From Hyphomicrobiales bacterium (GTDB taxonomy: Bacteria > Pseudomonadota > Alphaproteobacteria > Rhizobiales > Xanthobacteraceae), in assembly GCA_021732625.1 (NCBI GenBank), contig JAKFUP010000069.1, forward strand, positions 1 to 45,109: 45,109 nt of DNA. Reading direction: 5' to 3'. Made by a program: the position numbers and the translations under genes. The notes beneath the pieces were generated by a model. It was not told the origin of the DNA and did no database searches. It saw only the letters and a program-made list of their open reading frames with translations. Positions 15,740 to 25,963 of this stretch are shown piece after piece; positions within the stretch are counted from its first letter, which is position 1, and each line of letters starts with the position of its first letter.

Positions 15740-16687
15740 ATGACTGACGGCATAACTAAACAAAAACTGCCGGTAGTCAGCCTCGCATCCGGATACGCTT
15801 CCGGGCTGATCATGGCGCTTGGAGCATCGATCTCGTTTGCTGCCGCGCGCGCTGGCATCCTCGGCGGTTTAGCACCCGACGACATGATTTTTGCCCGCTA
15901 CGTTGTTGCCGGCTTAGTGATGCTTCCGTTTCTCATCTATTGGGGACTGCCGACCCTTGCCGGGATCGGATGGCGTCGCGGCCTCGCGTTGCTTGTCACC
16001 GGCGGACCGTTATTCGCGATTCTGCAAACCGGAGGCTACGCCTTCGCGCCACTGGCGCACGGTGCGGTCATAGCTCCCTCAACGGTCACAATCTTGAGTA
16101 CGATTGCAGCCGGTGTTTTCCTCGGAGAGGTCTTGACCCGCTCACATATTGCCGGCGCGGCTTTGGTTCTCGCCGGAATCCTGATGATCGGCTGGCAGGG
16201 AATTGCACGTGCAACACCGGGCGAGACCGCATGGATCGGCGATTCATTGTTCTTTCTGTCCAGCGTTCTTTGGGCAGGATTCACAGTACTGATCCGCTAT
16301 TGGCGGCTTGACGCGGTTCGGGCGACGTCCGTTGTTGCGGTGCTTTCACTTTGCGTCGTCGTACCGGGCTATCTTTTATATCGGGGCGTCGATCATCTCG
16401 TAAGCTTACCCATGGGACCACTTGTCTTTCAGGGCGTCGTCCAGGGACTGGTCCAGTCGGTCATAACATTCATGGCCTACAACCGTTCGATTGCAGTTCT
16501 AGGCGTAAGCCGCGCCGTGCTATTTCCTGCGATCGTGCCGGCAATGACTGTTCTGATCGGAATTCCAGCACTCGGCGAAGTCCCCAACGCGCTTCAAACG
16601 GCAGGGCTTGTTACAGTCAGTATTGGAATGCTCGTGGCGGTCGGCGCTATGAATCGCATACTGTTTCGGTCAAAGCCGCCGACGTAA
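15740..16687 (+). CDS. EamA/DMT-family transporter
   Basis: This 315-residue inner-membrane protein has about ten hydrophobic helices arranged as two EamA repeats. The first contains SISFAAARAGILGGLAPDDMIFAR-type sequence and the glycine-rich end of helix 5 (LVLAGILMIGWQG). The second ends with LGEVPNALQTAGLVTVSIG. The family exports small metabolites or amino acids; the substrate cannot be read from sequence. The ATG at 15740 is chosen over GTG 15692 because the family N-terminus begins near it. It is convergent with malQ, eleven bases apart. Confidence 0.85.
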   Translation: MTDGITKQKLPVVSLASGYASGLIMALGASISFAAARAGILGGLAPDDMIFARYVVAGLVMLPFLIYWGLPTLAGIGWRRGLALLVTGGPLFAILQTGGYAFAPLAHGAVIAPSTVTILSTIAAGVFLGEVLTRSHIAGAALVLAGILMIGWQGIARATPGETAWIGDSLFFLSSVLWAGFTVLIRYWRLDAVRATSVVAVLSLCVVVPGYLLYRGVDHLVSLPMGPLVFQGVVQGLVQSVITFMAYNRSIAVLGVSRAVLFPAIVPAMTVLIGIPALGEVPNALQTAGLVTVSIGMLVAVGAMNRILFRSKPPT

Positions 16688-16698
16688 AGTCGACTTGC

Positions 16699-18435
16699 TC
16701 AGCTCCGGCCGGTCATGGCAGATGTCAGGCGCTGGATATCGATTCGCTCCGCGAACAATTCAATACCGACGGGCAATTTCCTGCGCCAGTTCGGATGCTC
16801 ACCGATCGTACCCGGGATATTTGGTTGTTCCTCGATCCCCAACAGATCCTCAATGCCGATCGCAAGGAGGCGAGAAGGAGATTTTGCGAGCTCTGCCATC
16901 ACCGTCAGGAAATCGACCTCCATACTCCCATCAAGCCCCACGCGACGGCGCAACGCATCTTTTGCCGCGCGGCGATCGTCTGCGCTTTCGCCGGGATCGA
17001 TCCCGAGTTTTTGCTTCGTCGCGATGTCCCAACCCGTGTGCCAGCCCTTGAACGTCGCGAGATCGTGAGTGTTGAAAGTGACGAGCGAATTGCTGCGGAA
17101 GTCCGCGGGGGCGATAAACCCTCCATCGTTCCGCTCGAACATCATCACTGTGTACGACAGGATTCCGCGACTCTTGAGCTGGTCTCGAAGCCCGTCCGGC
17201 ACAGTCCCCAAATCCTCACCGATCACAATACACCTGAATTGGTGACTCGCCTCCGCAATCACGCCGGCCATCTCTTCGAAAGGCATGTCGATATAGACGC
17301 CATCGCGCGCCGACACTCCGTGAGGGATTAAAAATATCCGCCGCAACCCCATCACATGATCAAGCCGGATCGCGCCTGAATAGCGCATCCCATTTTCCAA
17401 AATATCCCGCAACGGTTCGAAAGATCGTAACCGCAGGCCCGGCCCTGAAAAGCCCGACAGCCCCCAGTCCTGTCCTGCGGTATTCAGCGCATCCGGCGGA
17501 GCGCCGACCGACAACGAGCGGGAAATAGCGGCCTGCTCATACCAGGAGTCAAACCCTCCGGCCTGAACTCCGACGGCGACATCCAGATACAATCCGATTT
17601 TCATACCTGATCGCCTTGCAGCGTCGGCGCACTCCGAGAGCTGCTGATCCGCGATCCACTGAGTAAATTCCACGAAGTGGATTTCGTCAGCATACTCGCC
17701 GGATCGCAAGGTATAGATCAGGTTTCCGGAAGGTCGCTGCCATTGTTCTGGCCAATCCCACCAGACGGATGAGAATTGTTTCCGCAACACCTCGAAGCAT
17801 GAGAAATAGCGAAGTGAACGACCTCGGCGTCGGCAAAATGTCGCAAAGCTTTCGCGACGATGAGCGTCGGGCTCTGCGTTGAACGTCCGAAACGCCTCTC
17901 GCGCGGCGGCACGCTTCAAAAGCGCCACAGTCTCATAATCGACAAGCTCGGATTGTTTTGCGCGTGCTAATTCATCGGCACGCGCATCGATCCACCCCTT
18001 CGGCAGCTCTGGAACATTTGACCAGTCAATGTAGAGAGTATTCAAAAACAATCTGCTGTTTGGTGCATATGGACTGCACTCAGTTGGCCGGTCATCGAAT
18101 AAAATATGAAGCGGATTCAAACCAACGCCGGCGCATCCCCACCTCCGGGAGAGTGCGATAAGGTCTCTCAAATCGGAAAAATCGCCGATGCCCCAATTGC
18201 GGTCACTGCGAAGACTGTACAACTGACACGTGAGCAACCACAAACGACCGAAATCGCCTTGAAAGGCGACCTTCCCCTCGTGAGCGATCGGCGTGTGATT
18301 TTCAGCCGAGATTTGTTGCGAAAGCGCTACCAAAACGGCCTGCAGCACTGAGACGTCAGCAGGGCGATGGTTCCCGTTTGCATCGAGATATTCGGTATGA
18401 ATTCCGGCGGCGCGAGCGGTCGCAAAGACGTCCAC
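16699..18435 (-). CDS. malQ: MalQ, 4-alpha-glucanotransferase (GH77)
   Basis: The 578-residue cytosolic enzyme shows GH77 landmarks: NWGIGDFSDLRDL near residue 80, SPYAPNSRLFLN, the nucleophile region AIRLDHVMGLRRIF, IVIGEDLGTVPDGLRD with the acid/base glutamate, and FNTHDLATFKGW. It disproportionates malto-oligosaccharides and would recycle short chains released by debranching and phosphorolysis. It is transcribed away from the glgE operon; the 124-bp spacer contains an EcfG-type promoter that faces the other way. Confidence 0.9.
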   Translation of the reverse strand: MDVFATARAAGIHTEYLDANGNHRPADVSVLQAVLVALSQQISAENHTPIAHEGKVAFQGDFGRLWLLTCQLYSLRSDRNWGIGDFSDLRDLIALSRRWGCAGVGLNPLHILFDDRPTECSPYAPNSRLFLNTLYIDWSNVPELPKGWIDARADELARAKQSELVDYETVALLKRAAAREAFRTFNAEPDAHRRESFATFCRRRGRSLRYFSCFEVLRKQFSSVWWDWPEQWQRPSGNLIYTLRSGEYADEIHFVEFTQWIADQQLSECADAARRSGMKIGLYLDVAVGVQAGGFDSWYEQAAISRSLSVGAPPDALNTAGQDWGLSGFSGPGLRLRSFEPLRDILENGMRYSGAIRLDHVMGLRRIFLIPHGVSARDGVYIDMPFEEMAGVIAEASHQFRCIVIGEDLGTVPDGLRDQLKSRGILSYTVMMFERNDGGFIAPADFRSNSLVTFNTHDLATFKGWHTGWDIATKQKLGIDPGESADDRRAAKDALRRRVGLDGSMEVDFLTVMAELAKSPSRLLAIGIEDLLGIEEQPNIPGTIGEHPNWRRKLPVGIELFAERIDIQRLTSAMTGRS

Positions 18436-18498
18436 GGAACCTCCTCAATCGCAAGCCGCAGTATTTAGAAACGTGCGTCCGGATGCTGGGTTCCATCG

Positions 18499-18524
18499 GG
18501 AACTTTTCCCCCGATCAACCCGTT
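18499..18524 (+). promoter_or_regulatory. EcfG-type (general stress) promoter before glgE
   Basis: GGAAC at 18499-18503 and CGTT at 18521-18524 are separated by exactly 17 bases. This matches the consensus (GGAAC-N16/17-CGTT) of the alphaproteobacterial general stress sigma factor EcfG. The likely transcription start is about 10 bases further on, and the glgE ATG at 18560 is 36 bases past the -10. The match is seen; control by EcfG is inferred. Confidence 0.7.
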
Positions 18525-18559
18525 GGTGACTATTGGTTTCAGCAAACGGGGCAGCATCC

Positions 18560-20530
18560 ATGTCTGTATCGGGGCAGAACAATCTGCCATTCCGCCAAGG
18601 AGATACCGGTGCGAACGGGCCCTTCTTGATCGAAGAGGTTTATCCCGCGATCGATGCTGGCCGGTATCCTGTCAAACGGCGCCTCGGAGACACAATCGAC
18701 GTCTGGGCAGATCTGTTCCGCGGCGGTCATGACGTCGTCAAGGCGCAGGTCATCTGGCGCGGCGAAGACGACTCGATCTGGTCACGCGCACCCATGACAA
18801 TGCACAGCAATGACCGCTGGCACGGAACGTTCTCACCAACTGAGATCGGACGATACGTGTACGCTATCGAAGCATGGACGGACGTTTACGGTACGTGGCG
18901 GCACAGCGTTGAGCTCAAGCGCAAAGCTGGACAGCAACTTGAACTTGAAGCGCTCGAAGGCGCATCGCTCATCACCAAAGGCGACTACAGTTCTGAGAAA
19001 TCTATGAACGTGCTGCTGCGGTATTGCGATGATTTCATGCGCACTGGAATGATTGATCCACTGCTGAGCGATAACGTCGCGGCGGAAATGGCTGAAAGCC
19101 AAAATCGACCCGATTTGATGCGATCAAAACTTTACCCGCTGGTAATTGATCGCGACCGCGCTACCAATAGCGCCTGGTACGAGATGTTTCCGCGCAGCCA
19201 GTCGATCGTAGCCGGCCAGCACGGAACATTTCAGGACTGCATTCGGCGGCTTCCGGAAATCGCTGCGATGGGTTTCAATGTTCTCTACTTCACACCGATT
19301 CATCCAATCGGCCTGACCAATCGAAAGGGGCGCAACAATTCACTGAAGGCAGAGGCCAACGATCCGGGCAGTCCCTATGCAATCGGATCTTCTGCTGGCG
19401 GTCACGATGCGATCCATCCAGAACTCGGCACGTTCGACGATTTCCAGCAGCTGGTCGAGGCATGTGGCACTCATGGCCTAGAGATTGCGCTCGATATCGC
19501 TGTGCAGTGCTCGCCGGACCATCCGTGGTTGACAGAGCACCCGAACTGGTTCGCGCGCCGCCCGGACGGCTCGATGAAATTCGCGGAGAATCCTCCGAAG
19601 AAGTATGAAGACATCGTCAATCCGGATTTCAGTTGTGACGATGTCGGATCGATCTGGAACGCTCTCCGTGACGTTTTCCTGTTCTGGGTCGATAAAGGCG
19701 TCCGCATTTTTCGCGTCGATAATCCGCACACGAAACCATTTCATTTCTGGGAATGGGTAATCCGCGAAGTCCAGCGCAAAAATTCCGACGTGATCTTTTT
19801 GTCGGAAGCCTTCACACGCCCGAAACTGATGAAGGGTCTAGCGAAGTTGGGCTTTACGCAATCTTATACCTACTTCACATGGCGAACGCAGAAGTGGGAG
19901 ATCGAAGCCTATCTCAACGAGCTGACCGGCTACCCGGAACGCGATTACTATCGGACTAATTTCTTCGTCAATACGCCCGACATTCTACCGTTCCATTTGC
20001 AGAGCGGCGAACAATGGCTATTCAAAAGCCGCGTGGCCTTAGCCAGCATGCTGTCAGCGTCATATGGAATTTATAACGGCTTCGAACTTCTTGAGCACGA
20101 GCCGATTCCGGGCAAGGAGGAATACCTGGACTCTGAAAAGTACGAGATCAAGACACGCGACTGGAACAAGTCCGGCAACATTAAAAACTATATTGCTTCG
20201 CTCAATCGCGCTCGCAGGGAGCGTCCGTCTCTGCAACAGACGTACAACCTTAGATTTCTGTCGATACCAAACGAAAATGTCGTTGGATTCGTAAAATGGT
20301 CACAGGACGCGCGCGACATCGTTGTTGGCGTGATCGCATTGACCCGCGACGCACAAGATGTCTGGATTCCGCTGCATGATATACAAGTCGCGACCGACCA
20401 CGGGCTCAGTGCGCCAGTCGTTCTGGAGAATGTTTTCAACGCTGAACGCCATCCGGTGAATTCGGGCGGACTGCACCTGCGAATCGACACACAACGCGAC
20501 CCTGCGTTCATTGCGCGTTGCCTGGCGTGA
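18560..20530 (+). CDS. glgE: GlgE, alpha-1,4-glucan:maltose-1-phosphate maltosyltransferase
   Basis: The 656-residue protein has an N-terminal beta domain (IDVWADLFRGGHDVVKAQV, residues 40-60) and a GH13_3 catalytic barrel. The nucleophile is D387 (FRVDNPHTKPF) and the acid/base E416 (FLSEAFTRPK), spaced 29 residues apart as in characterised GlgE. Also present are TPIHPIGLTNRKGRNN and FVNTPDILPFHLQ. It extends alpha-glucan chains from maltose-1-phosphate. ATG 18560 is preferred over 18533 because GGGG lies shortly upstream. It heads an operon with treS-mak, glgB, glgX and glgP behind an EcfG-type promoter. Confidence 0.93.
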   Translation: MSVSGQNNLPFRQGDTGANGPFLIEEVYPAIDAGRYPVKRRLGDTIDVWADLFRGGHDVVKAQVIWRGEDDSIWSRAPMTMHSNDRWHGTFSPTEIGRYVYAIEAWTDVYGTWRHSVELKRKAGQQLELEALEGASLITKGDYSSEKSMNVLLRYCDDFMRTGMIDPLLSDNVAAEMAESQNRPDLMRSKLYPLVIDRDRATNSAWYEMFPRSQSIVAGQHGTFQDCIRRLPEIAAMGFNVLYFTPIHPIGLTNRKGRNNSLKAEANDPGSPYAIGSSAGGHDAIHPELGTFDDFQQLVEACGTHGLEIALDIAVQCSPDHPWLTEHPNWFARRPDGSMKFAENPPKKYEDIVNPDFSCDDVGSIWNALRDVFLFWVDKGVRIFRVDNPHTKPFHFWEWVIREVQRKNSDVIFLSEAFTRPKLMKGLAKLGFTQSYTYFTWRTQKWEIEAYLNELTGYPERDYYRTNFFVNTPDILPFHLQSGEQWLFKSRVALASMLSASYGIYNGFELLEHEPIPGKEEYLDSEKYEIKTRDWNKSGNIKNYIASLNRARRERPSLQQTYNLRFLSIPNENVVGFVKWSQDARDIVVGVIALTRDAQDVWIPLHDIQVATDHGLSAPVVLENVFNAERHPVNSGGLHLRIDTQRDPAFIARCLA

Positions 20531-20537
20531 GGCACCT

Positions 20538-23500
20538 ATGAACAAGATGCCCATGATCGATGGAGGTGTCCGTATCAATGCAGATCACGATTGGTACAAG
20601 GACGCTGTAATCTACCAGCTGCACGTCAAGGCGTTCGCAGATAGCAATCGCGACGGTATCGGAGATTTTTCCGGCCTGACCGAGAAGCTCAACTATCTGC
20701 AGGAGCTTGGAGTGACAACGCTCTGGCTCCTCCCGTTCTATCCATCGCCAGGCCGAGACGACGGGTATGACATTGCGGATTACGGCGCGGTCAATCCGGA
20801 TTTCGGAACGATGCGCGACTTCCGCCGGTTCATTGCCGAAGCGAAGCGCCGAGGCCTGCGAGTTATTACCGAGCTCGTCATCAATCATACGTCCGACCAG
20901 CATCCTTGGTTCAAGCGAGCGCGCCGCAGTCCACCCGGATCGAGCGCCAGGAACTGGTACGTCTGGAGCGACAACGACAAGAAGTATGATGGCACCCGCA
21001 TCATCTTCACCGATACAGAAAAATCAAACTGGACATGGGATCCGGAGGCCAAAGCCTATTATTGGCATCGGTTTTTCTCACATCAGCCGGATCTGAATTT
21101 TGACAATCCGCGCGTGATTAGCGCAGTCGTGCAGGTCATGAAGCGGTGGCTTGATGCCGGCGTCGATGGATTTCGGCTGGATGCCATCCCCTATCTCATC
21201 GAACGCGACGGCACCAACAATGAAAATCTTCCGGAAACGCATGCGGTGATCCGTGCGCTGCGTGCCGAACTTGATGCTTACGCGAGCGGCAAGGTCTTAC
21301 TCGCCGAAGCCAATCAGTGGCCGGAAGACGTACAGCACTACTTCGGCGACAATGACGAATGCCACATGGCGTATCATTTTCCATTGATGCCGCGCTTCTA
21401 CATGGCAATCGCGCAGGAAGATCGATTCCCGATCGTCGATATTCTCCGCCAGACGCCCGACATTCCCACCAATTGCCAATGGGCAATGTTCCTGCGCAAT
21501 CACGACGAGCTAACGCTCGAAATGGTGACGGACGCGGAGCGCGACTACCTCTGGTCGACGTATGCCAATGACCCCCGTGCGCGCATTAACGTCGGCATCC
21601 GCCGGCGGTTGGCGCCGCTAATGGACAATGATCGCCGCAAGATCGAACTGCTGAATTCCTTGCTGATGTCATTCCCCGGAACGCCGATCATCTACTACGG
21701 TGATGAAATCGGAATGGGCGACAACATCTATCTCGGCGATCGCAATGGCGTCCGGACGCCGATGCAGTGGACACCGGACCGCAATGCGGGATTTTCGCGT
21801 TGCGATCCTGCGCGCTTGTATTCCCCGCCTGTAATGGATGCGGTTTACGGTTACGAAGCTGTCAATGTTGAAGCGCAGACACGTAGTGTTTCGTCGCTAT
21901 TGAGCTGGACAAAAAAACTCATCTCCGTGCGCAAATCGGCAAAAGCCTTTGGCCGCGGCTCGATGGCTTTTGTTCCCTCTTCGAACAGAAGCGTACTTGC
22001 ATATTTGCGGCAGCATGAGGGTGATATCATCCTTTGCGTTGCCAATCTTTCACGCTCGGCGCAGCCAACGGAGCTCGACCTATCTGCTTGGAAAGGCCGC
22101 CTGCCGATTGAAATGCTCGGACTAACCACATTCCCCGAGATCGGCGAGCTTCCCTATCTGGTCACGCTTGCGCCCTATGGATTCTACTGGTTCACACTCG
22201 CGCAGAAGCCGGATTCACCGAATGTTGCGACGGCGTCCGTGCCTGAATATCAAACGCTTGTCGTTCCGCCGGGCTCGACCTGGATGACGCTGAGCAGAAC
22301 ACGATCAATCTTTGAACGTGACGTTCTCCCCGCGCATTTGTCGCGAACGCGCTGGTTTCCCGAACGCTCTGCGAAAGCCATCTCGGCCAGGCTTGTCAGC
22401 GCCATCCCGTTCGTCAATGAAGGCGAGATGCGGCCGTGGCTTATGTTGTTCGACGCCGAGTATGGGAGCGGTAGAGGACACTATGCTATGCCCATTCAAA
22501 TTCATTGGGATCGTCTGGATCGGGGTAACTACGACCCCAGAACAATTGCGGCTGTGCGACAAGTTTCGCGTGAAGGAACGCTTCGAGATGTCGCGACCGA
22601 CAAGGGTCTGGTGTCGACCATCATCAGCAATATCCGCAAGAGCACCAGCGTTCAGGAGGGAGATTACAAGCTAGACTTTATTCCTGCGAACCAGATATCG
22701 AAGATACCCGACGAGACAGTTCAAACCGTCCGGAGCGTTCAGACCGAGCAATCGAACACAACGGCGCTTGTCGATGACACGTATGTCGTGAAGATTTATC
22801 GCAAGCTGGAAAACGGTCTCAATCCAGAGGTCGAGGTCGGCCGATTCCTGACCGACATTGCCGGATTCGCCAACACTCCTGCCCTGCTCGGCACGATTGA
22901 GTTGACCGGGCCTAATACCCGATCTGCAGCCGGCATCGTACATGCCTTCGTTGAAAATCAGGGCGATGCTTGGACGGTCACTGCCGCTGCGTTGGATCGG
23001 TTTGTGGAAGGATTTCGACTTGTTAGTGCACCGGATGTGATGCCCGACCAAGAGGAGAAAGCCGCGTATCAACTCTATATGAGTCAAACCGGAAAGCGCG
23101 TCGCCGAAATGCAACTCGCGCTCGCAAGCCGGGCGGACGTCGAGAATTTCGCACCCGAATCCGTAACGGCTGGCGATGTTGATGAATGGATCACCGCTCT
23201 TACGGAAAGAGCAAAGCAGGTGTTCGACCGACTTGACCATTTTCCGAAGGACACTGCTGCGGTGCCGCTGGTCGAGCAATTACTATCAATGCGCGGTGCA
23301 ATGGCCAGCCTTTTAGCTGGCCTGATCCCGAAGCAGGCACAATTCTACAATGTTCGGCATCACGGTGATTTCCATCTCGGACAGATGCTGATCGTTCGCG
23401 ACGACATCTTCATTATCGACTTCGAAGGCGAACCTCGTCGAACGCTGGATGAGCGTCGTGCGAAAGCACCTGCTGCGCGCGACGTCGCCGGACTGATCCG

Positions 23501-23816
23501 CTCGATCGACTATTCGACGTCCGCTGCGCTCGCCAGAGCTTTAAAAGTTGGCACCGATGACGATGGCCGCATCGCCGCTGCGCTTGCGTCATGGCGCCGT
23601 AAAGCGACGGGCACTTTTACCGATTCCTATCGCGAAAACATGACCGATAACCGGCTCTGGCCATCCGATCGGACGCAAGCAGATCGCATTCTTCGTTTCT
23701 TTCTGCTCGAGAAGGCCTTTTACGAGATTGACTATGAGTTGGCGCATCGCCCCGATTGGCTGCCCGTTGCGCTCTCGGGCGCGATACGCGTGCTGCAACA
23801 GGAGAAAGCGCATTGA
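20538..23816 (+). CDS. treS: TreS-maltokinase fusion
   Basis: The 1092-residue bifunctional protein starts with a trehalose synthase domain (about 1-555; [16 protein letters not shown] with the nucleophile, [27 protein letters not shown]). It continues with a Pep2-like maltokinase domain (about 590-1090; HHGDFHLGQ and IIDFEGEP phosphotransfer motifs). The fusion isomerises trehalose to maltose and phosphorylates it with ATP to maltose-1-phosphate, the GlgE donor. It follows glgE by seven bases. Such fusions are known in proteobacterial GlgE clusters. Confidence 0.93.
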   Translation: MNKMPMIDGGVRINADHDWYKDAVIYQLHVKAFADSNRDGIGDFSGLTEKLNYLQELGVTTLWLLPFYPSPGRDDGYDIADYGAVNPDFGTMRDFRRFIAEAKRRGLRVITELVINHTSDQHPWFKRARRSPPGSSARNWYVWSDNDKKYDGTRIIFTDTEKSNWTWDPEAKAYYWHRFFSHQPDLNFDNPRVISAVVQVMKRWLDAGVDGFRLDAIPYLIERDGTNNENLPETHAVIRALRAELDAYASGKVLLAEANQWPEDVQHYFGDNDECHMAYHFPLMPRFYMAIAQEDRFPIVDILRQTPDIPTNCQWAMFLRNHDELTLEMVTDAERDYLWSTYANDPRARINVGIRRRLAPLMDNDRRKIELLNSLLMSFPGTPIIYYGDEIGMGDNIYLGDRNGVRTPMQWTPDRNAGFSRCDPARLYSPPVMDAVYGYEAVNVEAQTRSVSSLLSWTKKLISVRKSAKAFGRGSMAFVPSSNRSVLAYLRQHEGDIILCVANLSRSAQPTELDLSAWKGRLPIEMLGLTTFPEIGELPYLVTLAPYGFYWFTLAQKPDSPNVATASVPEYQTLVVPPGSTWMTLSRTRSIFERDVLPAHLSRTRWFPERSAKAISARLVSAIPFVNEGEMRPWLMLFDAEYGSGRGHYAMPIQIHWDRLDRGNYDPRTIAAVRQVSREGTLRDVATDKGLVSTIISNIRKSTSVQEGDYKLDFIPANQISKIPDETVQTVRSVQTEQSNTTALVDDTYVVKIYRKLENGLNPEVEVGRFLTDIAGFANTPALLGTIELTGPNTRSAAGIVHAFVENQGDAWTVTAAALDRFVEGFRLVSAPDVMPDQEEKAAYQLYMSQTGKRVAEMQLALASRADVENFAPESVTAGDVDEWITALTERAKQVFDRLDHFPKDTAAVPLVEQLLSMRGAMASLLAGLIPKQAQFYNVRHHGDFHLGQMLIVRDDIFIIDFEGEPRRTLDERRAKAPAARDVAGLIRSIDYSTSAALARALKVGTDDDGRIAAALASWRRKATGTFTDSYRENMTDNRLWPSDRTQADRILRFFLLEKAFYEIDYELAHRPDWLPVALSGAIRVLQQEKAH
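23800..23804 (+). promoter_or_regulatory. Ribosome binding site deciding the glgB TTG start
   Basis: AGGAG lies eight bases before TTG 23813, inside the end of treS. No ATG fits the branching-enzyme N-terminus, so this site selects the TTG start, and glgB is translated by coupling with treS. Confidence 0.65.
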
Positions 23817-25963
23817 AGAATCTTTCCGACGAAGCGTATGCCATTCTGGAGGGGCGTCATTCGGATCCTTTTCACTATCTTGGCCGCCATCAGGAGCATG
23901 GCCGCGATGTGGTACGCGCGTTCATTCCCGGGGCAACTGACGTCAGCGTCGTGGACAACGTTGGCCTGCTTGTGCAACTGCCTCGTATTCATGACGACGG
24001 GCTTTTCGCCGGTCTCGTCCCTCAATGCATCGACAGTTACAGACTGCAGGCTCGCTTCGGCGAAGCGACGTTCGACCTTCAAGATCCGTATCGCTTCCCT
24101 CCCGTTCTCAGCGATCTCGATCTTTATCTGCTTGGTGAGGGTACCCACCGCCGACTGTTCGACAAGCTCGGCGCGCATCCTCTGACAATCGACGGCGTTG
24201 AAGGCGTCGGCTTTGCTTTGTGGGCGCCGAATGCACGCGCCGTGGCGCTCGTCGGAGATTTCAATGGCTGGGACCGCCGTCGGCATCTGATGCGGGTGCG
24301 CGGAAACGGCTATTGGGAGCTGTTCTTACCCGGCGTCAATGCGGGCGATCGATACAAATTTGCGATCACGACAGCCAGCGGACAATCGCTGCCATTGAAA
24401 GCCGACCCTCTCGCATTCGCAGCAGAAATGCGACCGAGCACAGCATCGATTGTTCTCGACCAGAGAGCATTACCGCGAGTAACGAAAGCATTGCCAACGA
24501 TCAATGCACTCAATGCCCCAATGTCGATCTACGAGGTCCATCTCGGTTCTTGGCGCCGCGACGATGGCAACGGTTTTCTCAATTATTACGACCTCGCCCG
24601 GCAGCTTCCCGCTTACGTCAAGGAGCTTGGGTTCACGCATGTCGAGCTAATGCCGATCAGCGAGCATCCGTTCGACGGATCCTGGGGATATCAGCCGACC
24701 GGAATGTTCGCACCGACCAGCCGTTTTGGCTCGCCAGCCGATTTTGCCCATCTGATCGACGCGTTTCACCGCGAAAACATCGGCGTCATTCTCGATTGGG
24801 TGCCGGGACACTTCCCCGACGATCCCCATGGCCTGGGCCGGTTCGACGGAACGGCGCTGTACGAACACGCGCATCCATCCCAAGGTCGGCATCTCGACTG
24901 GGGAACGCTGATCTACAACTATGGACGTACAGAGGTGGTCAACTTCCTGACCGCCAACGCTTTATTCTGGCTTGAACGCTACGGCATCGATGGTCTGCGC
25001 GTCGATGCGGTCGCGTCGATGCTCTACCTGGATTACAGCCGGCCGGAAGGTGGCTGGATTCCGAACAAGTATGGCGGGCGGGAAAATCTTGAAGCGATCG
25101 AATTCCTGCGCGGTTTCAATCGCGAAACGTTCAGCGCTTTCGCGAATTCAACGACGATCGCAGAGGAATCGACTGCCTGGCCACAGGTGTCACGTCCGAT
25201 CGAGTTTGGTGGACTTGGCTTCGGTTACAAGTGGAATATGGGATGGATCCACGACACGCTGAATTATGTCAGCAAGGATCCGATCCATCGAAAACATCAT
25301 CACGGACAGATTCTCTTTGGCTTGCACTATGCATTCTCCGAAAACTTCGTTTTACCTTTATCGCACGACGAGGTCGTGCACGGGAAACGCTCGATCCTCG
25401 GCCGCATGCCGGGAGATTCGTGGCAGCGTTTCGCTAACCTGCGTGCGTACTACGGATTTATGTTCGGCCACCCCGGTAAGAAGCTCCTGTTTATGGGTGC
25501 GGAGTTTGGACAAGAGCGTGAGTGGAATCACGACCAATCGCTCGACTGGCACCTGCTCGATCAGGCTCCGCATCGCGGCGTGCAGAAGCTGACTGGCGAC
25601 CTCAATGCCCTCTATCGCACATTGCCCGCGCTTCATGAACTCGATACCGATCCGTCCGGTTTCGAATGGCTGATTTCAGATGACTCGGACCACAGTGTCT
25701 TTGCGTGGCTTCGAAAAGGGACAGATGGCCGTGACCGCTGTGTCGTGATCGCTAACTTCACTCCAACTGTATTGGAGAACTACCGCGTCCGCGTTCCTTT
25801 CAAAGGCATATGGAAGGAAGTGCTCAACACTGACTCCGCGCACTACGGCGGCAGCAATGTTGGCAATTCAGGCGTCGTCCAAACACAGGGCGAACTATTA
25901 CCAGAGCTTGAACTTGTGCTTCCGCCTTTGGCAGTAATCTTTCTGGTTCCGGAATCGCCATAA
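23813..25963 (+). CDS. glgB: GlgB, 1,4-alpha-glucan branching enzyme
   Basis: The product has about 716 residues from a TTG start whose last bases are the treS stop (TTGA). An N-terminal CBM48-like region ([10 protein letters not shown]; then [12 protein letters not shown]) precedes the GH13_9 barrel, with [18 protein letters not shown] (nucleophile), IAEESTAWP (acid/base) and [12 protein letters not shown]. It introduces alpha-1,6 branches into the GlgE-made glucan. Length and motifs are complete. Its stop shares bases with the glgX start (TAATG). Confidence 0.95.
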   Translation: MKNLSDEAYAILEGRHSDPFHYLGRHQEHGRDVVRAFIPGATDVSVVDNVGLLVQLPRIHDDGLFAGLVPQCIDSYRLQARFGEATFDLQDPYRFPPVLSDLDLYLLGEGTHRRLFDKLGAHPLTIDGVEGVGFALWAPNARAVALVGDFNGWDRRRHLMRVRGNGYWELFLPGVNAGDRYKFAITTASGQSLPLKADPLAFAAEMRPSTASIVLDQRALPRVTKALPTINALNAPMSIYEVHLGSWRRDDGNGFLNYYDLARQLPAYVKELGFTHVELMPISEHPFDGSWGYQPTGMFAPTSRFGSPADFAHLIDAFHRENIGVILDWVPGHFPDDPHGLGRFDGTALYEHAHPSQGRHLDWGTLIYNYGRTEVVNFLTANALFWLERYGIDGLRVDAVASMLYLDYSRPEGGWIPNKYGGRENLEAIEFLRGFNRETFSAFANSTTIAEESTAWPQVSRPIEFGGLGFGYKWNMGWIHDTLNYVSKDPIHRKHHHGQILFGLHYAFSENFVLPLSHDEVVHGKRSILGRMPGDSWQRFANLRAYYGFMFGHPGKKLLFMGAEFGQEREWNHDQSLDWHLLDQAPHRGVQKLTGDLNALYRTLPALHELDTDPSGFEWLISDDSDHSVFAWLRKGTDGRDRCVVIANFTPTVLENYRVRVPFKGIWKEVLNTDSAHYGGSNVGNSGVVQTQGELLPELELVLPPLAVIFLVPESP

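Noticed and set aside
24220-24975. Long plus-strand frame inside glgB
   Set aside because: Out-of-frame shadow with Arg-rich, unpatterned sequence; glgB motifs continue uninterrupted in their own frame.
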